A stretch of 64,000 nt of DNA, from positions 1 through 64,000 of the forward strand of contig NZ_JWIC01000009.1 of the NCBI RefSeq assembly GCF_000814765.1, written 5' to 3'. This document shows, piece by piece, positions 25,047 to 34,119 of this stretch. The position numbers and the translations under genes were made by a program. The notes beneath the pieces are model-generated. The model saw only the letters and a list, made by a program, of their open reading frames with translations. It made no database searches and was not told the DNA's origin. Numbering within the stretch: the stretch's first letter is position 1; every line of letters starts with the position of its first letter. This DNA comes from Pseudoalteromonas luteoviolacea (GTDB taxonomy: Bacteria; Pseudomonadota; Gammaproteobacteria; Enterobacterales; Alteromonadaceae).

Positions 25047-26738
25047 ATGAATCAACTAAAAATTGCACACCGTATCTATTTAATGAGTGGTATTCAGCTC
25101 GCGATGCTGCTGTTGGTCAGTACCATCGCCTTGGTGCAAATGGCCAAAATAGGATACGAGCTAATTGATATTGCTGAAGAGGATATTCCACTCAATAACT
25201 TCCTTACCCAAATTACAGAGCATCAATTGGAGCAGGCCATTCTACTGGAACGTATGTTGTTGTATAAATCACTGGCTGACAGTGGCCACACCGAATATAA
25301 CGATAAAGTACGTCAGCTTGAGCAACAGCTAGTGACGTCCGTGGATAAAGTGGGTAAAGAAATCAAAGATACTCGGGCCTTCGCGACAGAAGCTATTACT
25401 CTGGCGCATTCTCAAGAAGCGGCTAAAAAGTTTAAGCAAGTGCAGCAAGAGCTGGATGTGGTAAGCAAGCATTATGCAAAAGCCAGTCTTGATATCAATG
25501 CGCTTTTGGGGCAGTTATCACAAAAAACACTCATTGAGTTGATGCCGCAAGTGAGGCTCATTGAGCAGGAAGAAGATCAATTAAAAGACGAGTTAATTGC
25601 CCTCCTTGCTGATGTTCAAGCGTTTACCCAAAAAGCAACGCACCAAGCAGAGCATGATGAAATTTTAGCGATTAAGTTAATCTCTGTGGCTGCGATTGTG
25701 GCTGTGGTGATTGCACTTATCGTCGCGCTGTCTATTGGCCGTTCTATCACACAACCCATTGAGGCGTTGATTTTAAGGCTTAAGTCGATAGCCAGTGGTG
25801 ATGGTGATTTGACCGTGATGCTGGATGAGTCCGCAAAAGACGAAACGGGCACTATGGCAAAAGAGTTCAATAAATTTGTTTCTGGGCTGCGTGCCACCAT
25901 TCAAAGCACCAATGACGTGGTAAGAAGCCTAGGCAGCTCCTCAGAATTGGCCATGAATGTGATGCGTCAAACAGAGCAAAGTGTAACAGAGCAGAAGAAT
26001 CAAACAGAGATGGTGGCCGCCGCTGTGTATGAAATGACCACGACGACTCAGGACATGTCAAAAAGTACAGCGCACGCGGCTGAAGCCACGGCAAAGGTGC
26101 GCGAAAAAGTGAATTCAGGAAAAAGCATCGCAACGCAAACTAATCAAATCATCGAAAACTTAGTCTCAGAGCTTAATCTTGCGTCAGATGAAATAGGCGA
26201 GTTGGTGGAAGAAACCAACAATATCAGCTCGGTGTTGGAAGCGATCCAAAGCATCTCTGAGCAAACGAATTTGTTGGCACTCAATGCCGCCATTGAAGCG
26301 GCAAGGGCCGGTGAGAGTGGGCGAGGGTTTGCAGTGGTTGCCGATGAAGTGCGCACGCTTGCCACGCGCACTCAGTCATCGACAGCAGATATTCAAGACT
26401 TGTTAGATCGCTTAAAAACGGAAGCCAATAAAGTGGTGAGTAGTATGGAAAAAGGCAAAACCAGTGCCCATAACTGCTATCAAAAAAGTGAGCAGACGCA
26501 GCAAATGCTGGATGAGGCCTCTGAATCGATTGAGCAAATTAATGACTTAAATGCACAAATCGCCACAGCAACAGAAGAGCAGTCTATGGTTGCGGTAGAT
26601 ATTGATAAAAACATAAATAATATTAATGATTTGGCAAAGGAAACGGCACAAGGGGCGAGTGAAACCGCCGATGCAAATCATAATATTGCCAAACGCATTA
26701 TTGATTTACATACCAACTTTAATCGTTTTGTGACCTAA
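25047..26738 (+). CDS. methyl-accepting chemotaxis protein
   Basis: A 563-residue chemoreceptor with membrane helices near 12-32 and 215-237, a long helical periplasmic domain between them, a HAMP domain (SIGRSITQPIEALILRLK) and a signalling domain with SISEQTNLLALNAAIEAARA at the tip. I start at the ATG at 25047, with AAAGGTG well placed upstream, instead of the GTG at 25038. It follows the BLUF gene by 40 bases. The stimulus is unknown; the gene order raises light as a candidate. Confidence 0.93.
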   Translation: MNQLKIAHRIYLMSGIQLAMLLLVSTIALVQMAKIGYELIDIAEEDIPLNNFLTQITEHQLEQAILLERMLLYKSLADSGHTEYNDKVRQLEQQLVTSVDKVGKEIKDTRAFATEAITLAHSQEAAKKFKQVQQELDVVSKHYAKASLDINALLGQLSQKTLIELMPQVRLIEQEEDQLKDELIALLADVQAFTQKATHQAEHDEILAIKLISVAAIVAVVIALIVALSIGRSITQPIEALILRLKSIASGDGDLTVMLDESAKDETGTMAKEFNKFVSGLRATIQSTNDVVRSLGSSSELAMNVMRQTEQSVTEQKNQTEMVAAAVYEMTTTTQDMSKSTAHAAEATAKVREKVNSGKSIATQTNQIIENLVSELNLASDEIGELVEETNNISSVLEAIQSISEQTNLLALNAAIEAARAGESGRGFAVVADEVRTLATRTQSSTADIQDLLDRLKTEANKVVSSMEKGKTSAHNCYQKSEQTQQMLDEASESIEQINDLNAQIATATEEQSMVAVDIDKNINNINDLAKETAQGASETADANHNIAKRIIDLHTNFNRFVT

Positions 26739-26822
26739 TTGAGCAGGATATTTTATCGAGTTGTCATTTTATGTTCACTAATTGCTTTTTATAGTGAGAA
26801 TTCGCAGCATGGGAGCAAAATA

Positions 26823-27314
26823 ATGAATGACAACAAGACGGGGCATATTTTACTGGTGTGTCTCATTTGTTTGATACTCGATCAGGGCACAAAGTGGTGG
26901 GCAAGCGATAGTTTAGTGGCATGGCAAATGACCAGCTATTTAGGGGACATGGTCCGCATAGGCTATACCGAAAACCTAGGGGTATTTTTATCGTTGGGCG
27001 CGGAGTTATCAGCCACTCAACGATTGGTTTTATTTGTCGGGGTGATAGGTTTATTCCTATTGGCGTTGCTCGGCTATATGCTTAAAAGCCATGACTTATC
27101 AAAACGCCAACTGACAGCATTGACGCTGATATTTGCTGGTGGCTTGGGTAATTTACTCGATCGCATTTTCAATCAAGGTGCGGTGATTGATTTCATTAGC
27201 CTTGGGATAGGTTCACTGCGTACCGGCGTGTTTAATATTGCTGATATCGTTATTTTGCTGGGGGCCATGATGATTATGGTGTGTACCCCCTTTCAGTCTG
27301 TGCACAACAAATAG
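26823..27314 (+). CDS. lspA: lipoprotein signal peptidase II
   Basis: A 163-residue aspartic protease of the inner membrane that cuts prolipoproteins before the lipidated cysteine. Four membrane helices are visible, with the two catalytic aspartates in GNLLDRIFNQGAVIDF and VFNIADIVILLG, plus the DQGTKWW and TENLGVFLSLG motifs. I start at the ATG at 26823 with GGGAG upstream; the longer open frame from 26739 adds 28 residues unlike LspA. It does not sit in the usual ileS-lspA-fkpB context, so it may be a second copy. Confidence 0.9.
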   Translation: MNDNKTGHILLVCLICLILDQGTKWWASDSLVAWQMTSYLGDMVRIGYTENLGVFLSLGAELSATQRLVLFVGVIGLFLLALLGYMLKSHDLSKRQLTALTLIFAGGLGNLLDRIFNQGAVIDFISLGIGSLRTGVFNIADIVILLGAMMIMVCTPFQSVHNK

Positions 27315-27381
27315 GGATAGTTGGGCAAGATGATGTCAGGGTGTCGTAAATATCCAATTTTGCTGTGATGAATCGGCGTAA

Positions 27382-27408
27382 GCTCCTAAATAGCTAATCA
27401 ATAGGAGC
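27382..27408 (+). promoter_or_regulatory. hairpin over the ribosome binding site of the AhpD-like gene
   Basis: GCTCCTA (27382-27388) can pair with TAGGAGC (27402-27408), which contains the AGGAG ribosome binding site of the gene starting at 27414. The 7-bp stem with a 13-base loop could restrain translation. Confidence 0.4.
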
Positions 27409-27413
27409 AATCT

Positions 27414-27833
27414 ATGATATCTCAAACTGACCTTTTCACACATTATACATTTATACCATCCGCATTGGCGACTCTGGGGGAATCAGCAGAGCAGATTATT
27501 CCTGATGCCACAGTGCACTTAATTCGCCTTTATGTATCGAAAATTAATGGCTGCCAGTATTGTCAAAGCATGCACGCAGAAGCTTTGAAAAACGGTGTTA
27601 CAAGAGACGTGTTCGATCAAATGCATAGAGCGCTGACTGGATCAGAGCTGTCGTTACTTAGCCCTTTTGATCAGGCTGCTTTGCAACTTGCCGGCGCGGT
27701 GACTAAGTCCTTGCCATTTGAGATGGAGGCTAAGTCGCAGCGACCATTAACACAAGTACAGCAACTGGCTGTGATAGGGCTGGCGTTACAGATCAACAAC
27801 TGGAACCGTATCGCAATCGGGTTTAATTTTTAA
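27414..27833 (+). CDS. AhpD-like carboxymuconolactone decarboxylase family protein
   Basis: A 139-residue helical protein with the AhpD signature CQYCQSMHAEAL (two redox cysteines and a histidine). Family members have alkylhydroperoxidase or related redox activity and are usually trimers. The start is an ATG after AGGAG. It overlaps the convergent hypothetical gene by 11 bases and follows lspA by about 100 bases. The physiological substrate is unknown. Confidence 0.85.
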   Translation: MISQTDLFTHYTFIPSALATLGESAEQIIPDATVHLIRLYVSKINGCQYCQSMHAEALKNGVTRDVFDQMHRALTGSELSLLSPFDQAALQLAGAVTKSLPFEMEAKSQRPLTQVQQLAVIGLALQINNWNRIAIGFNF

Positions 27834-28284
27834 CTTGTAAGGCAAGTTGCGAGAGCTCGGAAATGTGGTTGGTGTGTGTTTGTGTGACGTTTAATTGCTT
27901 TGTATATTGCCAAGCGCCATCACAAAGGTCTCGATAATATAGCTCAGCGTGCCCTGTACGCCAATGGGGATTTAGTAGGATATCCAGTTTCATATAGTGA
28001 CAAGCGGCGTTTTGGTGATGTGAACCTGCGTGAGTATGCTGGCCCAAGAGATTGGCGGCAATCTGTTTGGTTCCAGATGTATATCGGTAATGAAATTCGC
28101 CATTGAGATGAAACATCAGTGCGGTTTCGCTGCACGGAGCAGGAAACATTTTTGCCCGCCCTGATAGCGTTTTGTCAGGTGTATAAACCAGCATTGATAC
28201 TTGGCACTGGGGCGCATGTGGTTTGAGGCCAATTAAGTAGTTAATTAGAAATAATCCGTTGATACCACATTGTGTCATTTGCAT
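27823..28284 (-). CDS. hypothetical protein, possibly DUF1842-like
   Basis: A protein of about 153 residues, beta-rich, with MTQCGINGLFLINYLIGLKP at the start, then VSMLVYTPDKTLSGRAKMF and a histidine-rich middle (GQHTHAGSHHQNAACHY). The first part resembles DUF1842 in pattern, but I am not sure. The start is the ATG at 28284 (28278 is also possible); the frame continues upstream to 28317. It has no signal peptide. Its 3' end overlaps the AhpD-like gene. Function is unknown. Confidence 0.6.
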   Translation of the reverse strand: MQMTQCGINGLFLINYLIGLKPHAPQCQVSMLVYTPDKTLSGRAKMFPAPCSETALMFHLNGEFHYRYTSGTKQIAANLLGQHTHAGSHHQNAACHYMKLDILLNPHWRTGHAELYYRDLCDGAWQYTKQLNVTQTHTNHISELSQLALQVKN

Positions 28285-28418
28285 ACCTGTGTTCACCGTG
28301 CGAAAGATCAAGCACACTGCTGTGTATTTTGCAGTCGTGTGCTTTTAATCTAGAGTGCTTCGTGGCGTTATGCCATTACAGTACATTACAGAATTGAATT
28401 TTGTATGTAACCACTTAC

Positions 28419-28976
28419 TTATGATGAATAGAACACGATGAAAGCTGCTGGTACCGCAACGCCAGCCAAGACTAACAGGCCTCTTGGACCTAAAACACCG
28501 CGCTTTCCTTTGACCATGAACAGTGCCGATAGGGCTAAATAAATCAGTAAGATGGCATAAAAATCAGAAAACCACATCCATGCAGCCCGTGCTTCATTGA
28601 GGTGGAGAAAATTCAGTTGTCGCAGCAAAAATCGTGGTTTTACTTGTTCAATTAACACTTCATTTTGTTGGGGGTACAAATAGAGTGTGGTGTCTTTTTC
28701 TAAAAATAGCTTGTAAGTTGTTTGGTCTTGCCAAAAACGTGCTTTTATTTTGTCTTCTAAGCGCAGTGCCGTTAGCAGTGTTGATTCAAATTCGTCGGTT
28801 TCTATGTCAACGCCAGAGAGTGGTATGGTATGGCTAGTACGGGTCACTTGATAGTTAGAGTTAAACTGATGTATATGATTCAACGCGATCCCCGAAATAG
28901 CAAACACCAAAGTCATACCAATACAAAAATACCCAATATCTCGATGCAGGCTACGGTTGAGTTTAAACCACGACAT
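28419..28976 (-). CDS. PepSY-associated membrane protein
   Basis: A 185-residue protein with membrane helices near 12-32, 136-155 and 164-182. The start SWFKLNRSLHRDIGYFCIGM and the end GPRGLLVLAG fit the PepSY-TM-like family found with iron and heme uptake receptors. A small domain of about 100 residues lies outside the membrane. It follows the DUF4920 gene by eight bases and is divergent from a Fur-box TonB receptor, so a part in iron or heme handling is likely but unproven. Confidence 0.8.
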   Translation of the reverse strand: MSWFKLNRSLHRDIGYFCIGMTLVFAISGIALNHIHQFNSNYQVTRTSHTIPLSGVDIETDEFESTLLTALRLEDKIKARFWQDQTTYKLFLEKDTTLYLYPQQNEVLIEQVKPRFLLRQLNFLHLNEARAAWMWFSDFYAILLIYLALSALFMVKGKRGVLGPRGLLVLAGVAVPAAFIVFYSS

Positions 28977-28984
28977 GGCGCCAC

Positions 28985-29425
28985 CTAGTCTTCAATGGTC
29001 ACAGCGACTGGCGCAAAAAGGTGTAATACTTGTGCGGTCTCAACGGGCGCTAAGTTTTGTGCTTTACGCCTTTGATTTGTTTGCTTAAGGGTAAGGGGGT
29101 GTATTTTTAAAGTACCCGTGGCGAACGCGGTTTTACCTTGTGCTGTCATCGGAAAGACCATATCGCCATCACGCACTTTGACGCGCAAAGTTTGAAATTT
29201 TTTATCACTGGCCAATTGCATCCAACAACCGCGCTTTTGGCATACTCGTGTCACTGTGCCCTTAATCGTCACGGGCTCTGTCGTGTATTTTTGTGCGTCA
29301 TTTAAGAGTGTAGAAATAGGGATTAACTTGCTCATATCCGCGCCGCCATTGTATGTTTTAGCAAGCGCCGCTTGGCTCAACACCAGCGTACCGATCATCA
29401 TTATTGGGGCCAGAACCGCTTTCAT
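28985..29425 (-). CDS. DUF4920 secreted protein
   Basis: A 146-residue exported protein (signal peptide about 1-22, ending AALAK) with an OB-like fold. The family motif VTRVCQKRGCWMQLAS is present, with two cysteines that could bind metal or form a disulfide, followed by LRVKVRDGDMVFP. Function is not established. It is first of a two-gene unit with the PepSY-TM protein, and its promoter region is shared with the divergent TonB receptor's Fur box. Confidence 0.85.
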   Translation of the reverse strand: MKAVLAPIMMIGTLVLSQAALAKTYNGGADMSKLIPISTLLNDAQKYTTEPVTIKGTVTRVCQKRGCWMQLASDKKFQTLRVKVRDGDMVFPMTAQGKTAFATGTLKIHPLTLKQTNQRRKAQNLAPVETAQVLHLFAPVAVTIED

Positions 29426-29609
29426 ATCTTTTCCTTAATCTGAATGTATTCGCTAGAACAATACGTTACGACAAAATTGACGGCGTTGGAATATTGTTCA
29501 CGCTATTTTTCTAGGTAAATAGTACCGATTTATTTATAACTTTTAGTTATTTGGTTATTGCTTTGAGCGCTTAGTTTAATTATTCTAGCCCTTCATTTCA
29601 AATGCGATT

Positions 29610-29626
29610 CATTATTATTATCATTT
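29610..29626. promoter_or_regulatory. Fur box before TonB receptor
   Basis: CATTATTATTATCATTT is a good partial match to the Fur consensus, 15 bases before the receptor start. It may also influence the divergent DUF4920/PepSY-TM unit. Confidence 0.65.
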
Positions 29627-29641
29627 AAGGTTTATAAGGAC

Positions 29642-31882
29642 ATGAAATTTACACGCTCGGCGCTTTCTCTGGGTTTACTATATGCATTAGGCACAATGGA
29701 GGCGTTTGCCAACGCTGCAAAACCCAACAACATTGAAGATGTGATAGAAGTCCACGGACATAAGTTATCTGTGATTAATAAAGATGCAGCAGGGTCGGTG
29801 ACGGTATTGGACAGTGAAGCTATGGCACGTCGTCAGCAGGCTGAATTGACACAAATATTGCGAGAGATCCCTGGAGTTGAATTAACCGGTAGTGCTGCGC
29901 CTTTGGCTGCACAACCCAGTATCCGTGGTCTGTACGGTGAACGGATCCATATCTCAGTTGACAATGTAAAACGTAAAATTGAGTCTGATGGCGGCAGTAA
30001 CCTTGCGTCCATTAATAGTTTAGGTGTGGATCCAAGTCAGTTAAAGCAGGTGCAAGTTTTGCGTGGTGCGGACTCGCTGACGGTGGGGTCCGGTGCCATT
30101 GGAGGTAGTATTCGTTTAACCACTAAAGATGCCAGTGATTACTTAAATGGAGCATACGGGTTTGGTTCTCATGTGAGTGCGACGCATCAAACCAATGGTG
30201 ATAGCAATCAACTTACAGGCACTTTGTTTGCTTTATCTGAGCATATGGATACGGTAGTGCACCTCAGTACGGTGCGCTATTCTGATGTCGATGTGGTCGG
30301 GAACACCGAGCAAGACAGTGAAGCGCAGGCAATAACAGAGGCTGCCAAATTAAACACCATTAAAAATGATTCAGAGCGACAAAATATCGCGCTCAAGAAC
30401 ATGTGGTTTATTGATAACGCGCACAGTGTACAGAGTAAGATTGATTGGTCTAAAACGCGCTCCAATGATCAGCCCTATAACTTAAGTGCGCGTTTGGGAT
30501 TGATGTATCCGACACTGTCAAAAAATTTCAGTAATGATTACTTAGAGATTGCATCGACTTATGTCTATCAGCCTGACAACCCTTATATTGATTTTGACGC
30601 ACAATTTGTCTACTCAGATAAATCCTATGACGACCATACCTTAGGCTATATTATCCGACGTGGTCAGCAGGTAGACTTCTCTGGGAGTAAATATGGAAAC
30701 TCTAAACGTTACGGTGCCCGACTCGCAAACCTATTTGACTTAAGTGCGTCTTTTGACCATCAAATCGCAGTTGAATTTAACTATGACTTTGAACAGTTTG
30801 AGCAGTCTGAGTTTGATGAAAATCAGATCAGAACATCTGAATACGGTGAAAGTGATGCGCACAATATTTCGTTATCAGTGATCGATCAAGTGTCGCTTGT
30901 GGACGATGATATCTTGATAACAGCAGGCCTGCGTTATGATGGCTACAAGCGCAGTAGTGACGTGTATACCCAATATGACGACCATGATGATGACGCGCTA
31001 TCCAGTGAATTGGGTGTGACATTAAAAGTCACCGACTACTTTAATTTTTACATCAAATATGCGGAGGCATTTCGTGCCCCGAGTGTACAAGAGTTGTATA
31101 AGAAACGAGAGTGGCGCTGCCATATCGGTGGCAAATTTTGCTACAACGAGCCGCAACCTGATCTCAAACCTGAGGAATCTGAAAACCTAGAAGGTGGATT
31201 TGGTCTCTTTTTAGATGAGATGAGTTGGGGAGGTAAGTTCGAGCTAAAAGCCCTTTATTTTGACAATAGCATTAAAAACTTTATCGATAATGTGCCGTTT
31301 ATGTACTATCTCGATGCTCAGGGAGTAAAGCAACCCGGTGCGCCCGGACCAAAGCCTGCTAATGGCGTGCCTGTTGCAACGCATAGAGACTACAGTGCCA
31401 AAAACATTGGTAAATTAGTGAGCCGAGGGTGGGAAGTTGAAATGCATTATGAGTTAGGGAAATTGAGCGGGTACCTCGGTTATTCAGCCATTGATATGGA
31501 TGCCTATGGCGTGCCTAACTTTTTTCTAGGAACAATTGAAACAGACAAGCAAGCATATTCTGAAGCGCCGGCAGATAAACTCAATGTACATTTGCAGTAT
31601 GCCCTATTTGAAAACTTTGATGTGGGTGCACAAATGCTGGCTTACCGCACGCAAACACGACTAACAGAGGATTATTTAGAGCGTGGCTACGGTACCGAAT
31701 CGTACCAGGTTTACAACTTGACTGCTAAATACCAAGGTACAGGCAGTTTTTCAGATTTAGTGGTGCGCATGGGGGTCGATAATGTCACTGATGAGCGTTA
31801 CGTGCGAGCACCTGCCGGAGAAGCAAGCGATCCGAGTGAGCTGGGCCGAAACTATAAATTAACGCTCAGTTATACTTTCTAA
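29642..31882 (+). CDS. TonB-dependent receptor, haemoglobin/haem type
   Basis: A 746-residue outer-membrane receptor with a signal peptide (about 1-24), plug (DVIEVHGHKLSVINKDAAGS, QPSIRGLYGERIHISVDNVK, VLRGADSLTVGSGAIGGSI) and barrel ending LTLSYTF. The motif FRAPSVQELYKKREWRCHIG and the paired cysteines around it fit the TonB haemoglobin/transferrin/lactoferrin receptor group (FRAP box, NPNL-like NEPQPDLKPEES). Uptake of haem or a haem protein is the best guess. The ribosome binding site is AAGGA and a Fur box lies just upstream. Confidence 0.9.
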   Translation: MKFTRSALSLGLLYALGTMEAFANAAKPNNIEDVIEVHGHKLSVINKDAAGSVTVLDSEAMARRQQAELTQILREIPGVELTGSAAPLAAQPSIRGLYGERIHISVDNVKRKIESDGGSNLASINSLGVDPSQLKQVQVLRGADSLTVGSGAIGGSIRLTTKDASDYLNGAYGFGSHVSATHQTNGDSNQLTGTLFALSEHMDTVVHLSTVRYSDVDVVGNTEQDSEAQAITEAAKLNTIKNDSERQNIALKNMWFIDNAHSVQSKIDWSKTRSNDQPYNLSARLGLMYPTLSKNFSNDYLEIASTYVYQPDNPYIDFDAQFVYSDKSYDDHTLGYIIRRGQQVDFSGSKYGNSKRYGARLANLFDLSASFDHQIAVEFNYDFEQFEQSEFDENQIRTSEYGESDAHNISLSVIDQVSLVDDDILITAGLRYDGYKRSSDVYTQYDDHDDDALSSELGVTLKVTDYFNFYIKYAEAFRAPSVQELYKKREWRCHIGGKFCYNEPQPDLKPEESENLEGGFGLFLDEMSWGGKFELKALYFDNSIKNFIDNVPFMYYLDAQGVKQPGAPGPKPANGVPVATHRDYSAKNIGKLVSRGWEVEMHYELGKLSGYLGYSAIDMDAYGVPNFFLGTIETDKQAYSEAPADKLNVHLQYALFENFDVGAQMLAYRTQTRLTEDYLERGYGTESYQVYNLTAKYQGTGSFSDLVVRMGVDNVTDERYVRAPAGEASDPSELGRNYKLTLSYTF

Positions 31883-31892
31883 ATCAGCAATT

Positions 31893-31918
31893 GGCTTATC
31901 TGCATTCAGGGATAAGCC
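31893..31918. terminator. stem-loop between convergent genes
   Basis: GGCTTATC (31893-31900) pairs with GATAAGCC (31911-31918) over a ten-base loop. The T content downstream is low, so termination strength is uncertain. Confidence 0.45.
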
Positions 31919-31928
31919 TGTTATACAT

Positions 31929-32318
31929 TTAGTTGGTGCTGATAGGTGGGTAAGAAGGGCGCGTGAGTACATAAGTCAGCACGGCAATCTCTATCACCGC
32001 GACCAATACCAGCACATACCAAGGGGCTGCTGTGAAACACAAGATAATATACCCAATCAACATGCCCAGCCCTGCACCCCATTTCCCTTTTGGTGGCACG
32101 ACTTGATATTTTCGCCAAGCAACGAGTGAAGGACCAAATTTGGGGTGAGTAAGCAGCCAGTGTTCAAACTTGGGTGAAGAGCGAGAGAAACAGGCCAGTG
32201 CTAAGATGAAAAAAATAGTGGTGGGCATAACAGGCAGCGCCATGCCTATAAATCCGAGGCCAACAAAAATAATGCCTGCTGCATGTAACCAGAAACAGCG
32301 GTTAAAAAGCTTTTTCAT
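31929..32318 (-). CDS. DUF454 family inner-membrane protein, YbaN-like
   Basis: A 129-residue protein with about three to four membrane helices. GIIFVGLGFIGMALPVMPTT and the CFSRSSPKFEHWLLTHPKFGP stretch are typical of DUF454 (YbaN). Function is unknown in the family. It converges on the haem-type receptor gene. There are no other partners in its direction. Confidence 0.88.
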   Translation of the reverse strand: MKKLFNRCFWLHAAGIIFVGLGFIGMALPVMPTTIFFILALACFSRSSPKFEHWLLTHPKFGPSLVAWRKYQVVPPKGKWGAGLGMLIGYIILCFTAAPWYVLVLVAVIEIAVLTYVLTRPSYPPISTN

Positions 32319-32484
32319 AATGAGCTGTTTCTCCTTTTTACAAGTATCGCCTAATCAATTGTGAAGCAGGTTAAGTTGGTCAAGATAAGTGTGTACACAT
32401 GCGGTATTTTAACAGCAGTTGCTTTTCCATTATAGACGAAAAATGCAGTAAATTATGCAATAGAGGGGAGATTATTGTATGGAG

Positions 32485-32517
32485 AGACCATGAAAATAGT
32501 GTGTATTTTCATGGTCT
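32485..32517. terminator. 14-bp perfect hairpin downstream of porin gene
   Basis: AGACCATGAAAATA (32485-32498) pairs exactly with TATTTTCATGGTCT (32504-32517) over a five-base loop. It lies 12 bases past the porin stop. No T run follows on either strand, so it may be an mRNA-stabilising end rather than a classic terminator. Confidence 0.55.
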
Positions 32518-32528
32518 TTGAGATGAGT

Positions 32529-33770
32529 TTAGAAGTAGTAACCGATGTTAATATTAAAGCGTCGCTCTACGTCATCACTTTGTCCTGATAGCGTGCCACC
32601 AACAAAAGGTTGGTTCTTTGCATGCACTAAATCAATGTATGAAAAGATAGGGCCTGCTGTGACGGCTACGCCAGTGACATTCATCCATGAATTAGCGGAA
32701 TCATCCGATTTGTTATAAATGGTGCCAAAATCATTGTACAGTTGCAGGTGCGTGATTGGGCCGTAGTTTACTGACAAGTTGTAAGCAATGTTTGCGCTTG
32801 TTGATGTCGCTTCGGTTGGCATCGTGTCATAAGTGGCATTGGCTGCGATAGCAATGCGTTGACTCGCGTCGATTTGATAGTCGTATTGACTGTGTTGGAA
32901 TTGCAGATTCCAGTTGCCAATATTACTGTTAATATGGAACGCCCAAGCATGGTAATCACCGGCACTGTATTGACCATCGTGAAGACCACCTGATAGTGCT
33001 GATACACCAATCGCAGTTGACCCAGCTGTGTGATCTACATGATATGCGTAACGTGCAACAAAGGTGTTGTGCTCGCCAAGCTTAGCTGCCGGTTCATCAT
33101 AAATGCCTTCGTCATTGGCGCGAACACCTACGATGTCGATGGAATATCTGTCTTTACGGTCTTCCACATAACCGTCGACACCACCGAGCTCATCATTTTT
33201 GAAAAAGCCCAGATCTAGCTGCCAGTTGTCAGCTACGTGTCTGCGCATCACCAAACCCATGTCATAATCGTCTTCCAGTCCAAGGTAATAATTTGGACTC
33301 ATGAAAAAGCTATGTGAGTTATATGGGTCATTCCCAAAAGGCACTTGGGTTAAGCCTAGTTGTGCTTGCCATTGTGGTGTAACGTCGTAATCAAGGTAGG
33401 CGTATTTAACCGCAGTCATATAGTCAAAAAAGCGGATCTCAGCATTTAGGCCAATATCAGCAATTTCACCAGAGAAGTTAAAACGGAATACGTCAAAGTC
33501 TAAGTCACCACCTCGGTTTTTAGTATCTTCATCGTATGAATTTGTTGAGTAATTTACACGTATCGCTCCACCCACTTTAATGCCTGACTCAGGGCTGTCT
33601 GCCTCAACAGTGTCAGCGGATTGTTTAGCTTCTAATTGTTGAATTTTTCGCTCTAATTTTTCGAGCTGTTGTTTCAACTCGCTAAGCTCATTATCGGCTG
33701 AAAATGCGTGTGGCGTAGTCGCTAAAAGTGCGCCACTTAAGGCTAATGCCTGTCGAGTACTTCTTGACAT
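32529..33770 (-). CDS. coiled-coil porin-like outer-membrane protein, paralog A
   Basis: A 413-residue protein: signal peptide (1-24, ending HAFSA), a leucine-heptad coiled coil (ELSELKQQLEKLERKIQQLE), a spacer, then a beta-barrel resembling the phosphate-selective porin O/P type (GGAIRVNYS, YMTAVKYAYLDYDVT, GLTQVPFGNDPYNSHSF) and a terminal NINIGYYF with the aromatic end used for membrane insertion. It should be a trimeric channel. A second gene of the same plan lies 349 bases upstream in the same direction. The solute is unknown. Confidence 0.85.
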   Translation of the reverse strand: MSRSTRQALALSGALLATTPHAFSADNELSELKQQLEKLERKIQQLEAKQSADTVEADSPESGIKVGGAIRVNYSTNSYDEDTKNRGGDLDFDVFRFNFSGEIADIGLNAEIRFFDYMTAVKYAYLDYDVTPQWQAQLGLTQVPFGNDPYNSHSFFMSPNYYLGLEDDYDMGLVMRRHVADNWQLDLGFFKNDELGGVDGYVEDRKDRYSIDIVGVRANDEGIYDEPAAKLGEHNTFVARYAYHVDHTAGSTAIGVSALSGGLHDGQYSAGDYHAWAFHINSNIGNWNLQFQHSQYDYQIDASQRIAIAANATYDTMPTEATSTSANIAYNLSVNYGPITHLQLYNDFGTIYNKSDDSANSWMNVTGVAVTAGPIFSYIDLVHAKNQPFVGGTLSGQSDDVERRFNINIGYYF

Positions 33771-34119
33771 TGATTAGAATATCCAAGGGGTGAAAATTAA
33801 CAAAGGCGCAAGACTAACGCACAATATTTATGTGTGCAAATTGGGGAAAATTGCAATTTTTTATGGTTTGTAATTGGTTTGTATCGCTGTGGTGAAAAGG
33901 AATGAGGTTTGTCAGAAGAGTGCTTAAATTTTGTTATTCAAAAGTCAGTGCTAGATTGGGGGTGATTACATAATTGTACTTTATAATCAGTGGTTTATTG
34001 TTTTGCCTGTAAATGGATGGTCAACAGTGACTGAGACATACTTTTTTCTATAAAAAAATTCTACTTTTATTACTTTTTTCGGCCAAATGCCCTGATTTGG
34101 CCATTTTCAAAGACGTAGG
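33771..34119. other. gap between the two porin genes
   Basis: 349 bases without a gene. It should carry the promoter of paralog A on the minus strand. No clear terminator for paralog B or operator is visible; a repeated TGGTTTGTA occurs near 33870-33884. Confidence 0.35.

Noticed and set aside
26739..26822. N-terminal extension of LspA
   Set aside because: The extra 28 residues are unlike the family, and a good ribosome binding site precedes the ATG at 26823.
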